Shown: positions 47,588 to 59,727 of the stretch, in pieces
How the letters are laid out: every line of letters starts with the position of its first letter
Position numbering within the stretch: the stretch's first letter is position 1
The notes under the pieces: model-generated
Told to the model about the DNA's origin: nothing
Seen by the model: the letters and a program-made list of their open reading frames with translations, nothing else
Database searches by the model: none
Made by a program: the position numbers and the translations under genes
Assembly (NCBI RefSeq): GCF_000764305.2
Contig: NW_025946074.1
Coordinates: 372,001-436,000, forward strand
Length of the DNA: 64,000 nt
Direction of reading: 5' to 3'
DNA from: Hyalella azteca
Taxonomy: Eukaryota > Arthropoda > Malacostraca > Amphipoda > Hyalellidae

Positions 47588-47730
47588 GTCATCAAGAACA
47601 TGTCATTATGTGAGGAAAATCATATAGAGATAATCAGTTTAAGCTGTTCATAAGCATGTCATTAGGTGAGTAAAATCCTATGGAGATTTAAACTGTTCAT
47701 GATCATGTTATTAAGTATGAAAAATCCTTG
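47588..47730. repeat. Diverged tandem repeat of about 55 bp, 2.6 copies
   Basis: Each copy has catgtcattatgtgaggaaaa, then tatggagat and aaactgttcat. Units have deletions. Confidence 0.65.
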
Positions 47731-48259
47731 GGTGACAATCCGGTATGTGCTGTTAGCTCCTATAACTTTCTTTATATTAATACTCGATTAATGGTTGATT
47801 CATTGTTCTAGTTTCATGATAACTTCATTGCAAAATTTTGATATCATCTGCAGGGCTAAATGTAAATAATGAATATTTATCTATTTACAACACCTGTTGG
47901 AAACTATGTGTGAAGAACTACCATTCCAGGTACTTTTTGCTACTATTAGTCTTGACTAATTGCTTGTAGAAATTAAGTCTCAAAATTCCCGTTGAATAAA
48001 GCATCTGCAAATTAACCTATCCACTAACTAGTCCGTCCACAGTTCAAGGAATATAAGCAAGCATATATACTCACTCAAGAATAAGTCGTATTGATCACCT
48101 GGTATGTATGTGGTCCGTAGCGTCTGCGGACGAGTTTTATTGTCCCTATGTTATCTTCATTTGTTCCCAATCGCCTCCAATTGACGAGCTTTTTATTTGT
48201 GATCGCTTCGCAGGGGCGCTTTTGACGACCTCATCGCTAGCCTCCTTATCACTTATCTC
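47731..48259. other. Unannotated stretch
   Basis: A 116-codon frame (48108-48458) begins here but owes its length to the following array. Confidence 0.4.
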
Positions 48260-48592
48260 GGGCGTATATCTGGCCCCGCTGTACCTTATACTGAACCTTA
48301 CTGTGATACTGTGCGTATATAGGGCGTATATCTGGCCCCGCTGTACTTATACTGAAGCATACTGTGCGTATAGGGCGTATATCTGGCCCCGCTGTACTTA
48401 TAGGGCGTATATCTGGCCCGTTATAGGGCGTATATCTGGCCCGTTGTACTTATACTGAAGCGTACTGTGCGTATAGGGCGTATATCTGGCCCCGCTGTAC
48501 CTTATACTGAAGCGTACTGTGCGTATAGGGCGTATATCTGGCCCGTTGTACTTATACTGAAGCGTACAGTGAGTATAGGGCGTATATCTGGC
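48260..48592. repeat. 52-bp minisatellite with length-variant units, about 8 copies
   Basis: Constant core gggcgtatatctggcccc(g), followed by a variable module (ttatactgaagcgtactg then tgcgtata). Short units lack the second module (near 48400-48440), giving a mix of full and truncated units. Confidence 0.9.
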
Positions 48593-50042
48593 AACCTTAT
48601 ACCGACGTCTACTTTATTGTCTCGAGTACTCGTATAGGCGCTATTTTACTGCTTTTATATCAGATGAGTTTTTTGATTTGTGCACTATATTCATGCTTCT
48701 GATATAAGTGCTATAACCTTGCTATAAATAGGTACATATATTTATCTCTGCTGATACACCAGATGGCGCCGTTGGTGAAGGTGCTAGTATCTCTTATTTT
48801 CCGTTTACTTCGGATGAATAGTTTTTTATATTAATTTATCTGGGATATATACTGCGTAGAGTCGACTTCTTGGTATCCGTAGTGCTATAAATTTGTCTCG
48901 GATATACCAGCGTATAGAGTCGACTTTTTTTTCTACGGGAGGTGTTTTTTATTTTTCAGTGCCATTGTTGAGGTTACGTGCTTCAATGTTTCGCTTAGGG
49001 CACGAAGCTGCTTACCTGTATTGACTCGAACACTTCGTGCCTTTATTGCTTGACGGAATCATTTAATTTAAACATCACAACGTACAAAGGTCCGCCACGA
49101 GTAACATATTAATGCGACTTGGCGAACTAACTGCCTGAATATGAAGTTATTTAAGTATACCTTGCTCATTTGATGCATTACTGTTGCCTTGTATAGTCAG
49201 AGAAAATAAAACCATAGTCCTGCCTATTGAATATCGATGAACTATTGTGTATTGACACACTACTTCGTCCAACACTTGCCGCGACACTAAGTTTCATGAG
49301 TATGCTTTTACCAACACAATTTTTTTCGTGACATTATCTGCATCCGAACTACCATTATTATTTTTAATATTATCATTATTATGCTAAGCGATTGTTGTTG
49401 CGTCTGGTTCAACCGAACTCTGATGGCACGCTACATGTAAGTTTAGTAGTGAACAAAATATTGTAATACTGACTGCGTTCTGCTGCCTATTGACGTGCAC
49501 CGAGCGGTCATGCTCATTTATGACCGAACGCTCGCTCTTATGCCACGCTATTGCCACCTGCCTCATAAACGCTAAATGACTTCACTGTGGCCTTTATCCG
49601 CTTCCACGATCATTATTTCCATTTTTACGGCTCCTCGCTCGCGGTAATTTCGTTTTTTAGTATCACTGCATGTATTTTTTTCGTGTCTTATATTTCCCAG
49701 CCTTTTACTTGAGTTATTCTCACTGCCTGATTGATATATGTGCTGAATTTTCATCAGTACCGTATTTCTTTCGTTCGTATTTCTTTTTATTCATGCCACA
49801 GATTTCTTCTTATATCAAAAGCCTATATTACAATGCTTTTTTCTACATTATTTTCTTTTTTTAATTATGTACATTACGGATCAGTACCCTGAGATAATTT
49901 CTTCTGATTACCAATACCATTAAGTCGTTCCTTTACGATGAATGAATGACGATCAATCTTGCCTTTCAAAACGCATATATCCCTCTGCATGTACGCACTT
50001 CGCCGCCTTTCACGCGCGTATCCGAACCCTGCTGGAGCTGGG
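48593..50042. other. Unannotated stretch with one diverged duplication
   Basis: 48838-48930 holds a two-copy repeat (tctgggatatatactgcgta, gagtcgacttctt). The rest shows no gene. Confidence 0.45.
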
Positions 50043-50110
50043 CAGTTCCTGTATAATGAATACCTGTATTCATTATACAGGAACTGAACCCTTCCTGTAT
50101 AATGAATATT
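50043..50110. repeat. Perfect 20-bp-arm hairpin plus third copy
   Basis: cagttcctgtataatgaata (50043-50062), loop cctg, then its exact inverse (50067-50086). A third direct copy of ttcctgtataatgaata follows at about 50092. A diverged inverse lies near 50131. Confidence 0.9.
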
Positions 50111-51756
50111 TTACCTCATGATATTCTTCATTATATATTCCTGCATAATCATCTGTGTTGTTCTCTGTTTGAAGTGCATTGCAAAGCTCGTATAAATTTA
50201 CTACGAGAGTGGCTTCTTACCATTAGCTATCTATAACTAATGTTCGTTACTGACATTACAATTCATCTTTGACTAATGGGTTGCTGTGCTTTGATCTTGA
50301 GTTATTTATTGCCTTGCATACTTTGTTTTTACTTATAGTACCGGTATCACACTTCTGGAAGTAATAAAAAGTTACTCATTACTCGTTCCACACTCTTTTG
50401 TAGTTGATTATTTATTAAATTACATAATCCTCTGTATAATATTTGTGTCATTATATGTATTAAATAATTATTCATTTTAATCCTAGTCTAAAGCCGCAAT
50501 GGAGACCGTTGTGCTTGCATTCTTCGTAGACGCGAACAGAGCTGGGCGCTGCACTTCTCTTGGAACCGGGAACTTCGTATTATTAATAAATAAGAATCAA
50601 TTCAGTAACTAAATTTATGGTTCAACAGCGGGTCGTTAAGTTTCTGAAACTGAAAACAAAGGTTTCTTGCGCGTGAAATATGGATGCTAGCTTTTGAGTA
50701 GATGGAATAGGTTAACGTAAAAAGTAAAAATTCATTGTGCTCGATATTTTATTTATTAAAATGCCACTACATTTGTTTCGTTGTTTAAGCGGTCTTTTCT
50801 TTGTAACTTTCAGCTTGTCCAAATGCATTTCTTTCGCAAAATTCCTCGAATTTTATACTTTGTCAAAAGCGATAATTTCTTAGGTTATTTATCGGTAATT
50901 TCGTTGTTGTAGCGCGTGTGTCGTCGTTTATTTTCAATTTACTTCAGAAGTTTGAGCGCACAAGTTCAAGTTTACCGTAATTTTGAATTCGGTCGGAGTC
51001 CCCCTAAAAGATTTTTTTCCTTGGCCATAGTAAGGCACCCTGGCCTGCTGCCATAGAGTTATAGTTATTGGTTTTATAGCATTCTATGGCTTCTGAGGAC
51101 TCCCTAACTTGCTCTTAACTTGAGAAACTCTCTAACTTTGTCTTTACTTTCCGCCCTTGCAGGGATGCTTGCAACTGCCAGCACCAAATCCCCTCTCCTA
51201 CCGCCAGAATATTGGCCGTCACTTTGATGCACTCGATAAACCTTGATCTGCTGCTTTATTCTTTATGAAGTTTTATCCAAGCTGTAAGATAACAGGGGGA
51301 GATAATTCCTACAAAATTAGTTAGAACTATTGCGAACGGTCGCAACATGTTAACGACACCAATGTTAACCTTGTTTTCTTTTTTTTTAATAGAGTTTCTT
51401 GTGTTAATGTTGCCGGAGATAAACACCGCCTTTTGGAGAATAAAACATCGTTGGCATTTTGGATGTTTCCTCTTGTACTTACAGCTTGAAGGTAGTGACT
51501 ATATAGTAAATGTAGCTCGGTAAGCTTTTATACCGATGGTACGATACGTACCTAATTGTATTCATGAGGTATTGATATTGTTGTTAATTATTGATAATTG
51601 AATTATTACTGATCAAATTTCATGATAATTAATGCGTGAAATAATGAGACGCTTTAAAAGTTGATTCGTACGTTTTAAAGTGCTTTGAAAATTTCCATCA
51701 AATTTTAGTACAAAATAAGGTACTTTAGGTTACTTTGAGCTCTGGAATGTAGTGGC
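50111..51756. other. Unannotated stretch
   Basis: No gene or array recognised. AT-rich with scattered short frames only. Confidence 0.45.
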
Positions 51757-52285
51757 CGGTAGAAACAACTGCGGTAGAAACAACTGAGGTAGAAACAACT
51801 ACGGTAGAAACGACTGCGGTACAAACAACTGCGGTAGAAACAACTGCGGTAGGAACAACTGCGGTGGAAACAACTGCGGTAGAAACAACTGCGGTGGAAA
51901 CAACTGCGGTATAGGAACAACTGTGGTAGAAACAACTGCGGTAGAAACAACTGCGGTGGAAAAACAACTGCGGTACAAACAACTGCGGTACAAACAACTG
52001 CGGTACAAACAACTGCGGTACAAACAACTGCGGTACAAACAACTGCGGTACAAACAATTGCGGTACAAACAACTGCGGTACAAACAAATGGGTAAAAATA
52101 ACTGCCGTATGAACAACTGCGGTAGAAACAGCTGCTGTTAAACAAATGCGTTTGAAACAGCTGCTGTAAAACAAATGCGTTTGAAACAGCTGCTGTAAAA
52201 CAACTGCGATAGAAACAGCTGCTGTAAATCAAATGCGTTTGAAACAGCTGCGGAAGAAACAACTGCGGTAGAAATAACTGCGGTA
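51757..52285. repeat. 15-bp minisatellite, about 35 copies
   Basis: Unit ggtagaaacaactgc. A homogeneous ggtacaaacaactgc subtype fills 51970-52085. At 52130-52245 a higher-order unit of about 29 bp appears (gcgtttgaaacagctgctgt then aaaacaaat). The unit is a multiple of 3, so reverse frames (51705-52262, 185 codons) stay open with a pentapeptide cycle. Not a gene. Confidence 0.95.
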
Positions 52286-52399
52286 GCGACGTGGAACCAA
52301 AGCGACAGGGCGAAAACTTTTAAGCTACTCGAACATTGAGGATCCGGGCACTGAACTCCTAGAGTATGTGGAACTGTGGTCCTCTGGATCTCTTCGAGT

Positions 52400-52620
52400 G
52401 TACTCGAACTTTGCGCTGCGCACTCAATATGAATATTTTGTTCTGCTGTATGATTGAAGGATGCTGTGCGTGCGGTGCTTACTTAAACAAATATATTTGT
52501 TCTGCACCACACCTGCGAGAAGCCTTGCGCACTGCGCACACAACATAAATATATTTGTTCTGCTGCATAACGAAAGAAAGTTCTGGGCGCTATGCTTATT
52601 GGAAGTGAATATTTTGTTTT
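52400..52620. repeat. Diverged repeat, three copies
   Basis: Shared phrases are ttgcgc(a)ctgcgcac, aaatatatttgttctgctg and atgattgaagg / ataacgaaagaaag. Copies are about 60-100 bp apart and well diverged. Confidence 0.6.
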
Positions 52621-53462
52621 GAAGGTTAAGTAAAGGCTGATACCGGCTAGGTTTTCTGTCACAGGATGGATTAACAGTCTTTAATTCTGTTCGTAATTAT
52701 AAAGGCAGGGTAACTAGAGTACCGTTGATGGACAAAGGGCTAAACTGTACATTGAAAATAAATGTGTCCCTGAATTTGTAAATTTCATGCATAAGTATGA
52801 GAGTATAAAATGGAAATAAATGACTTACCCATAAATTGAGGGTAAGTTATCTTAGTTTGATGTTAGCGCTTCAGTTCGCCTTTTAATCGTCGATAAATTG
52901 TTTGTTCTCAATCATCGTTCTGTCAATTTTCTCGACGAACGATAAATAACCAGCCTTTTTGAACACATTACGTCAAGAATGCTGAAGTGATGAATATTCT
53001 AATATATTGCTCATAGTCAAATATAAATTGACCTGAAAACTATTTAACTGATGTTTTCATTACCTTGAAGATTAGCAGTGGCCGAAATTGGTGGTATTTA
53101 TCACTGTACCTTGCACCTTTTTGAAGAAAGATTTCATGTCGCACGTGACAAAATTTGCGTTCGTTTTATTTGCCCTGTTTTTATTAATGGGTCGTTATAT
53201 CTATAAAATCTAATCATTATTTAACTACAATCGCCCACTTGAAAACATTTGAAAATGCTTCCCATTATTCATGTACAATTCCGGTGTCCTGCCTCACCCG
53301 CCACCGAATATCTTCGTTGATATATACTACGTATTGTTTCTGCATACAACCGCCATATAATTGATACCGTATTTCCTTCCATCTATAATGTGAAGCCGGG
53401 TAAGCCGGGAACAACCAAGTCTGGCAATTGTCAAGCGCTTGCTGGAACACGTCGAGGCTCTA
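52621..53462. other. Unannotated stretch
   Basis: No gene or array recognised. Confidence 0.4.
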
Positions 53463-53735
53463 AGCAGGCCATTGAGCTGATGGCAGCGACAACGTTCGTG
53501 TCTTTGCCTAGCTGCTGGTGTGTCGGCAAGAGCTTAGGGCTGGCCCGACAACAAGGCAATATGCAGGTTATTGATTTATGACAGCGTTGTCTTTGCCGAG
53601 CTGCTGGTGTGTCGGCAAGAGCTAATAAGGGCTGGCCCGACAACAAGGCAATATGGAGGCCATTGATTGATGACAAAGACAACGCTCTTGTCTTTGCCGA
53701 GCTGCTGGTGTGTCGGCAAGAACTCGCACCGACAC
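53463..53735. repeat. Tandem repeat of about 90-100 bp, 2.6 copies
   Basis: Units contain tgtctttgccgagctgctgg, tgtgtcggcaagagct, ggctggcccgacaacaaggc, and aatatgcaggttattga or aatatggaggccattga. The ttgccga...tcggcaag part can pair as a hairpin. Frames through it (53390-53581, 53431-53745, 53609-53812) are repeat-derived. Confidence 0.9.
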
Positions 53736-54340
53736 TTGGCTGCAAGTTATGCTGGGCTTTGCCGTACTCTCCTAATCGCTCGACGAACTTGCCTCGTTCC
53801 CGACTTGATTGACTCTGGTATAGAACCGCCGCGACATGAGCTCGTCTAACTAGTCTTCTCTATATGCATCGAACTGATGTTTCGTTTTGCATGAGACGAG
53901 AAAGCCATGTATATAAAACTATGGTTTTGTTGCGAATTACGCGTCTATGTGAAAAATTACAGTTATGCTGAAGTTAACCCAAATGAGTAGGAAATTACGG
54001 AGCGTGTTTAAATTTAATCAGTTTAGTTGCATTTTTTTTCTAGTTGAATTTTTTTAGATCGTAAAAAGTTACGGCCATAGTCTGGAGTAGAGTCAAATAT
54101 TATGCAACTATTTTTGAAATAAGATTTGTTAGGAATACTACCGCCGTGTTGAAATTGAGTCATGGTCGCAGTTCTGAATCACGTAGGTATAAAAATAAAT
54201 CCGTCAAAAAAATGATAGCACCGTGTTAGGTTGAAGCAGCCTGTCGACGATTGGACAGATCTTCCAGAGCCAGTTAGCTCATGTTTTGCTCGGGAAAGGC
54301 TTGTAGACTTGTAGACTTAAGTGATCACAGCATTCACGTT
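53736..54340. other. Unannotated stretch
   Basis: No gene recognised. Confidence 0.4.
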
Positions 54341-54720
54341 AAACTGTACTTTCTATTGAAAAAAACACAGATTTAAATTAATTTCGTAAGAACCGTTTCA
54401 TGCAGGATAAGTAAGAAACTCAAAACAATGAAAGCACTAGAATTGCGATTTTTTTTAAATTGCAATGGCGTCGTCATGGTCTTGCTTTCTCTATGTTAAG
54501 TTTGTTTAGCTCGGCCTTGCAGGACTAGCGTCATAGAAAACTGTACTTTCTATTGGCAGAAAACACAGATTTGAATTTATTTCGTAAGAACCGTTTCATG
54601 CAGGATACATTAGAAAATCGAAACATAATGAAAGTACTAGAATTGCGAGCTTTTTTAATTGCAATTGCGTCGTCATGGTCTTGCTTTCTCTTTGTTTAGC
54701 TCGGTCTTGCAGGACTAGCG
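54341..54720. repeat. 197-bp tandem duplication
   Basis: Copy 1 is 54341-54537 and copy 2 is 54538-54720. Shared landmarks in order: actgtactttctattg, tcgtaagaaccgtttcatgc, ctagaattgcga, tcgtcatggtcttgctttct, ttgcaggactagcg. Copy 2 lacks a short taagtttg segment present in copy 1. High identity with scattered changes. Confidence 0.95.
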
Positions 54721-55201
54721 TTGTTTGTTGAACTAACATCACCCGGCGGTCATGGTTAGGGTGTCCAAGGCTGCAACGCGAAACGCGATTCTCCTCTTCA
54801 CGCTTGAATCACAATATTTTATATGGGAGTTAACTGAAGATAATTATCCTAAGAACAGATCCCTCACGAAACATGAATCCGGAGCTGAGTGATAGATAAA
54901 GTATAATAAGTGCTGGGATTTGCGTTGCTCAATTTTAGGGTCGAACGCACACGCTTAAATAAAAGTTACTTCAAGATCAGGATACTTAGTCTCCACTTAC
55001 TCGGCTAATTTGACCAATATCCGCCTCAGCCTATAAACTATAAATGAAAATGGCCAATGTATACTTCTCTTAAATTAGAAGAGAATCAAGAAAAATATTT
55101 TTTAGGAACAGAGCGAGAGTAAGGTTTTGCTGAGCTCGTCAACGCAACTCATCCACGTTTTACACGCCAGAGTGGTAATCTTACCTAGCAATTCTGTGTG
55201 A
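54721..55201. other. Unannotated stretch
   Basis: No gene or array recognised. Confidence 0.4.
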
Positions 55202-55625
55202 AGATTCATTTCGAACTACAGCTAAGAATGTTTTTGGTCGAACCGACGAGCCACTGTGATATTCCTTCCTTGAACGTAGTTGTGTCTTACGTAAAGATTA
55301 AAATCAAACTACAGCCGGGACTGAGTGTTGTCGAAGCATGGATCCGCTGTTCTAGTCTTACCTCATATATAGGTCTGTCGTTCGTAAAGATTTAAAATCA
55401 AACTACATCGGGCACGGTGTTTCACTCAACCATCCAGCTGCTATGCTATTCCTTCGGGAACGTAGTTGTATCGTCTGTAAAGATTCAAAATCGAACTAAA
55501 GCGAGGACTATGTTTTTCCAAACCATTCGACTTCTATGTTATTCTTACCTGATACTTAGGTGTCTCGTTCGTTGAGATTAAAATCAAACAACAGCGTAGA
55601 CTATGTTTTGCCGAACCGTCGCTGG
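55202..55625. repeat. Alternating A/B repeat of about 92 bp (higher-order 186 bp)
   Basis: Units begin with (a)aagatt(a)aaaatcaaact at 55202, 55292, 55386, 55478 and about 55574. Units 1 and 3 end with attcctt-cgaacgtagttgt-type sequence. Units 2 and 4 end with cttacctcatatataggtct-type sequence. The order is A-B-A-B-partial, a dimeric higher-order repeat, well diverged. Confidence 0.85.
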
Positions 55626-57024
55626 AGCGAAACTTAGTTAGGTAAGACACGTCTCTAAATAAACGCTCCTTGCTACCTGTTATTCCGGCTGTCGACAGCG
55701 CAAATATTTTCCAGTGAGCGAACGAACGTGTGGACGCTCGCCCATCCATCGCGTCGGGGCGCGCGTGTCTCGAGTGTTGAGCGAGGGCTGAACTTGTGGT
55801 GCACGTGGACCGCTTCTCACGCCTGCTTCGTTGCCACCACAACCCTCTTTTTATTCACCATCTCGTACCCTACCCTCAATCCCAATCTTAGCTCCTCTTG
55901 AGGGTAATTATGTAATATTTCCTAGTAGATATTTAATTTAGTTCATTGAAAAGTTATTTATGAACAGTACTATCCCTATATATCGCTTTGAATATCTTGC
56001 TCTCCTCCTATTTTTAATGGCAAAAAATGAAAGGATGGCGTTCCTCAAAATATTTCTTCTTAGAATTATCAACCCTGAAATGTAGTTACAAATAAATTAG
56101 CCGTAAGCTAGGTTAAGTAAAATATACTGAAGTGTAAAAAAAAATTTCTTGTGATACAGACCGGAAAAAAGCATTCGGTCTGTACTATATATATGCCTCT
56201 AGAAAGTATTTCTTGTTTTTTTTTTATTTTTAATTGCAAAGGCTATATTCATCGGTGTACTGAAAATGTAGGTGCACTACTATAGTGTTTAGTATGGAAT
56301 GTATTTCTTAATTTATTCAATACTAGACTCGTTCTTGGAAACTGAAATAGACCTATAGACCTGAGCCCAGCTCAGATGAGGTAATAGCCGAGGATTCCCA
56401 GATGGGTCTTTCTCCGGCCAAATTCGACGACTCGGGCCATTTTTCTGTTGATTTTGCCCGGAAAAATCTATGACGGCCTTGAATTTGTTGTATTTTTCGT
56501 ATCATAAAAAACCCGAAAATTCGAATTTTTGCACCGCAAATTACAAATATGCTAATCAATATTAAATTTGGCTGATTTTGGCAATTTTTTATTAGATTTG
56601 TTGCCATTTCCCCTTGCCGCAACCGGACAACCCTGTAAGTATGAACCAGTGTCAACGCATTGCGTGTCAAGACGTATTCCATCACACAACTTATCCACCA
56701 TCAAAGTTCTCGTTGCCGCCTTTATCGTCCCAGTTAGGGAGTTTTTGGTGCTAATGATTTCATGAGAAACTGAGCAATAGCTTCCAGGTTGGGACGAGCT
56801 TGCTAACAATTTACGAGTCCAACTTTCAGGTGAAGTTTGCACGCGAATTCGCAGTGCCTGAAATGCTCGTTACGTTGGCAGGGGAATTAAAACATTAGCC
56901 ATTAACCGTCCACTCTAATTCTTTCAAATCAGAGTCACATTTTCATTGAATAAAAAAGACCGCGTTTCTTGCACTGCCGCGTAGCGTTTTTTATAAGTGA
57001 ACTAAACAGGAAATTATGCGTGCA
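55626..57024. other. Unannotated stretch
   Basis: Frames of 96-110 codons on the minus strand (55534-55842, 56353-56685, 56552-56842) have no recognisable domain. No array. Confidence 0.4.
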
Positions 57025-57268
57025 CTACGCATGTATTAGGCGTGCATCACACAGGGTATTATGTGTGTATTAAATTGAGTATTATGCGTATATTACACAG
57101 GGTGTTATGCGTGTATTACACAGGGTATTCTGCGTGCACTACACAGCATGTGTACTACTCAGTGCTCTATGTGTGTACTACACAGCATGTGTAGTACACA
57201 GCATATGTACTACACAGCATGTGTACTAGTCTGTGTATTATGCGTGTACTACACAGCATGTGTAGTAA
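57025..57268. repeat. Diverged tandem repeat of about 24-26 bp
   Basis: Earlier part: acacagggtattatgcgtgt type. Later part: gtgtactacacagcatgtgt type. It grades into the 17-bp array. Confidence 0.75.
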
Positions 57269-57271
57269 CAC

Positions 57272-57627
57272 GCAGCGCCTGTACGCATGCAGCGCATGTA
57301 CGCACGCAGCGCCTGTACGTACGCAGCGCCTGTACGCACGCAGCGCCTGTACGCATGCAGCGCCTATACGCATGCAGCGCCTGTACGCATGCAGCGCCTG
57401 TACGCACGCAGCGCCTGTACGTACGCAGCGCCTGTACGCATGCAGCGCCTGTATGCATGCAGCGCCTGTACGCATGCAGCGCCTGTATGCATGCAGCGCC
57501 TGTACGCACGCAGCGCCTGAACGCATGCAGCGCCTGTACGCATGCAGCGCCTGTACGCACGCAGCGCCTATACGCATGCAGCGCCTGTACGCACGCAGCG
57601 CCTATACGCATGCTGCGCCTGTATGCC
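57272..57627. repeat. 17-bp minisatellite, 21 copies
   Basis: Unit gcagcgcctgtacgcat, with the last three bases alternating cat, cac and tac. 17 is not a multiple of 3, so all frames rotate and remain open on both strands (up to 173 codons). These frames are artefacts. The GTACGCATGC segments alternate purine and pyrimidine. Confidence 0.95.
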
Positions 57628-58231
57628 ATAACCGTTAAGCATTTAACCGTCATGTGTTCAACCGCTTGAGAGCGAGCGTATATCTTAGCATCCAGAATCT
57701 CTTTTACATTTAAAATAATAATTTATCTTTAGAATTCTAAACCAGCAATAGTATTTTTTAATTGCATTATGTAAACCACACCTAATCCTGGCTGCAGGTT
57801 CCTCCGCTCCGCTTGCTGAGACTCGATTGGCTTAGTGACAGCTTCGTATTGGTTTGCTCTTCTCGTGCATGTCGAGGCTGAATTGCTGGCTCATCGATAA
57901 CAATTATTAGCTACCCTCAGGGAGAGCTCGAACCCAATTTCGATCTATATCCGAGGTACCGGTTCAAGGGTTTGGGAACTCTGTCGAGTTTCCTTGTATT
58001 GTTGCTTACCGTTATACGAACTTTGTGTTTGCGACCTTTTTGAAGTGGAAAAAACATGCAAATGTTTTTTTTCTAATTTTGTTTTGTGAACTCGCTAAAT
58101 AAGCTTTTCTTCATCTTATTATGAAGAGATTATTTTTTTCATTCTTCCTACGGCGTTTCAAGTGAAATGTCATTTTTTAGTTTGAGTCGTGGCGATAATT
58201 AATTTTTTTTTTCGAAAAAAATTGAATATTC
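57628..58231. other. Unannotated stretch
   Basis: No gene or array recognised. Confidence 0.4.
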
Positions 58232-58744
58232 ATGAAAACTTCCTCGTCTCAATTCTCTCCTACGAGACACGATCTCGAGGTGGTGCTTGAATTTTCACTG
58301 GGAGTGACTTTCTGTTACTCTGCAGAAAAAATAAATGAAATTTTCTTTGATTTAATAGCTCATTTTTCTGCTGACAAATTTTCCCTACCAACGATGCTCC
58401 TCAATTCCTTTTATTTTTGCGAAACCTTCATTTTGACTGTCAAGTCATTTCTACGGACCGTGACGACAGCAGCAAATGAATTTCTCGTAGTTGCTCACCC
58501 CTGTTACGCGATTTTTAATCTCCGACTCAATGGTCGAGCGCTCTCGAGTGGATCCTACTCACAAAAACTACTCTTGAGACCTCTCGTACACATCCTCAAA
58601 AATAATGGTGCTCTAAACAGATCGATTTTTGGGGCCTATTCTACGTGTGTGTGTATAGGCAGCGGTTGCTGCTCGGGCTTAGATTCCCAGTTTCGTCGGT
58701 CGTATGTGATTTTTTTTGTATTGGGCGGAGTTCAAAAATTATAG
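58232..58744 (+). other. Longest non-repeat open frame (170 codons), doubtful
   Basis: Unlike the other long frames, this one is not in a tandem array. I recognise no domain, signal peptide or conserved motif. It is Ser/Phe/Leu-rich with a mildly hydrophobic middle, and upstream there is only a T/A-rich run. A 513-bp frame can arise by chance in 64 kb over six frames. It could be an exon or a decayed element, but I do not call it a gene. Confidence 0.15.
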
Positions 58745-59727
58745 GATTGAGCATGGCTTGGGTAAGAAAATAAACAAGTTTAACTTGACACGGTTATATG
58801 AGTGATACATACACGTTAGTTAAACAAACAATGCAGATTCCACGGGAAAATCATTACACATTTTCGAAAGATTTATCGATCGCTAACACGACGAAAGCTT
58901 ATTTTCAGTCTATGATTTATTACGTCGGCACTTTCGATTCAACAACCACCCTCCATAAATATTTTGAATATTCCCCTCTTTAGTTTTAATTCGATTCACG
59001 TATTATCAGGGTTCATGATAACCCTGCGCTAACCCTGTTCCTCTCCTGTCCTGTCGGAAAGATTTAAATCCCACCCCAAGGTTTATTTGGTTCGGCGTAA
59101 ATCCGCTCGCTTCGTCGGCTGCGACTATCATTAAACCTTACGTAGGTTTCTAATTTACTTGAACTCAGGCGCTGTATTGCCTCGGTTTCGAGTAGATCTT
59201 TAAACCGAAAGCAGAGTTTTATTCCAGGTGGAATTAATCCGCGACTTTAAAATTATTAAATAAATAAATCGTTCGTTGTGATATGGTTAATTTAATCAAG
59301 TGATTACCCTCGATTCAGATTGAGATGAAAGATTCGGACATCTGACTGGAGCTCGAGGAATAATCACGAAGTGACATTTATTGTAATAAGGAATTGATCG
59401 CCTGATTCTTTCATTCACCCTCCCAGAAGGTTATAATAAAGGGTAAAGTATAGAGGTCCTCCTAGGATAAAGTCAACGTTCGCTTCAGGTTAATATTGGG
59501 GATCAATAAATTCTGTGTCTGGGCTAATAAAGTCAGAAGATAACTCGAGCTGCCGATTGTGAAGATGGATCTATAAATTGTGCGCGCAAAGGTTAATCTA
59601 GTCGGGCGATATCGCGTTCCCTGATTGAGCTGGAATATCGATAAATCACGAGTACAACTTCATATGCAGAGTCCGGTGTTGGCTGATGCTCCCTACCCGC
59701 CTGCTGTGCTGTCCCGGCGATCTCGGG
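58745..59727. other. Unannotated stretch
   Basis: Includes a small hairpin (cagggttcatgataaccctg, about 59009-59028). No gene. Confidence 0.4.

Noticed and set aside
51705..52262. 185-codon minus-strand pentapeptide-repeat-like frame
   Set aside because: The five-residue cycle is simply the 15-bp minisatellite. It lacks the pentapeptide-repeat protein pattern and other frames are open too.
57148..57669. 173-codon frame with recurrent Cys/His residues
   Set aside because: The 17-bp array rotates through all frames. The Cys/His spacing does not match any zinc-binding motif and exists on both strands.
58232..58744. 170-codon non-repeat frame as a gene
   Set aside because: No domain, start context or splice evidence. 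The length is compatible with chance in 64 kb, so kept only as a low-confidence note.
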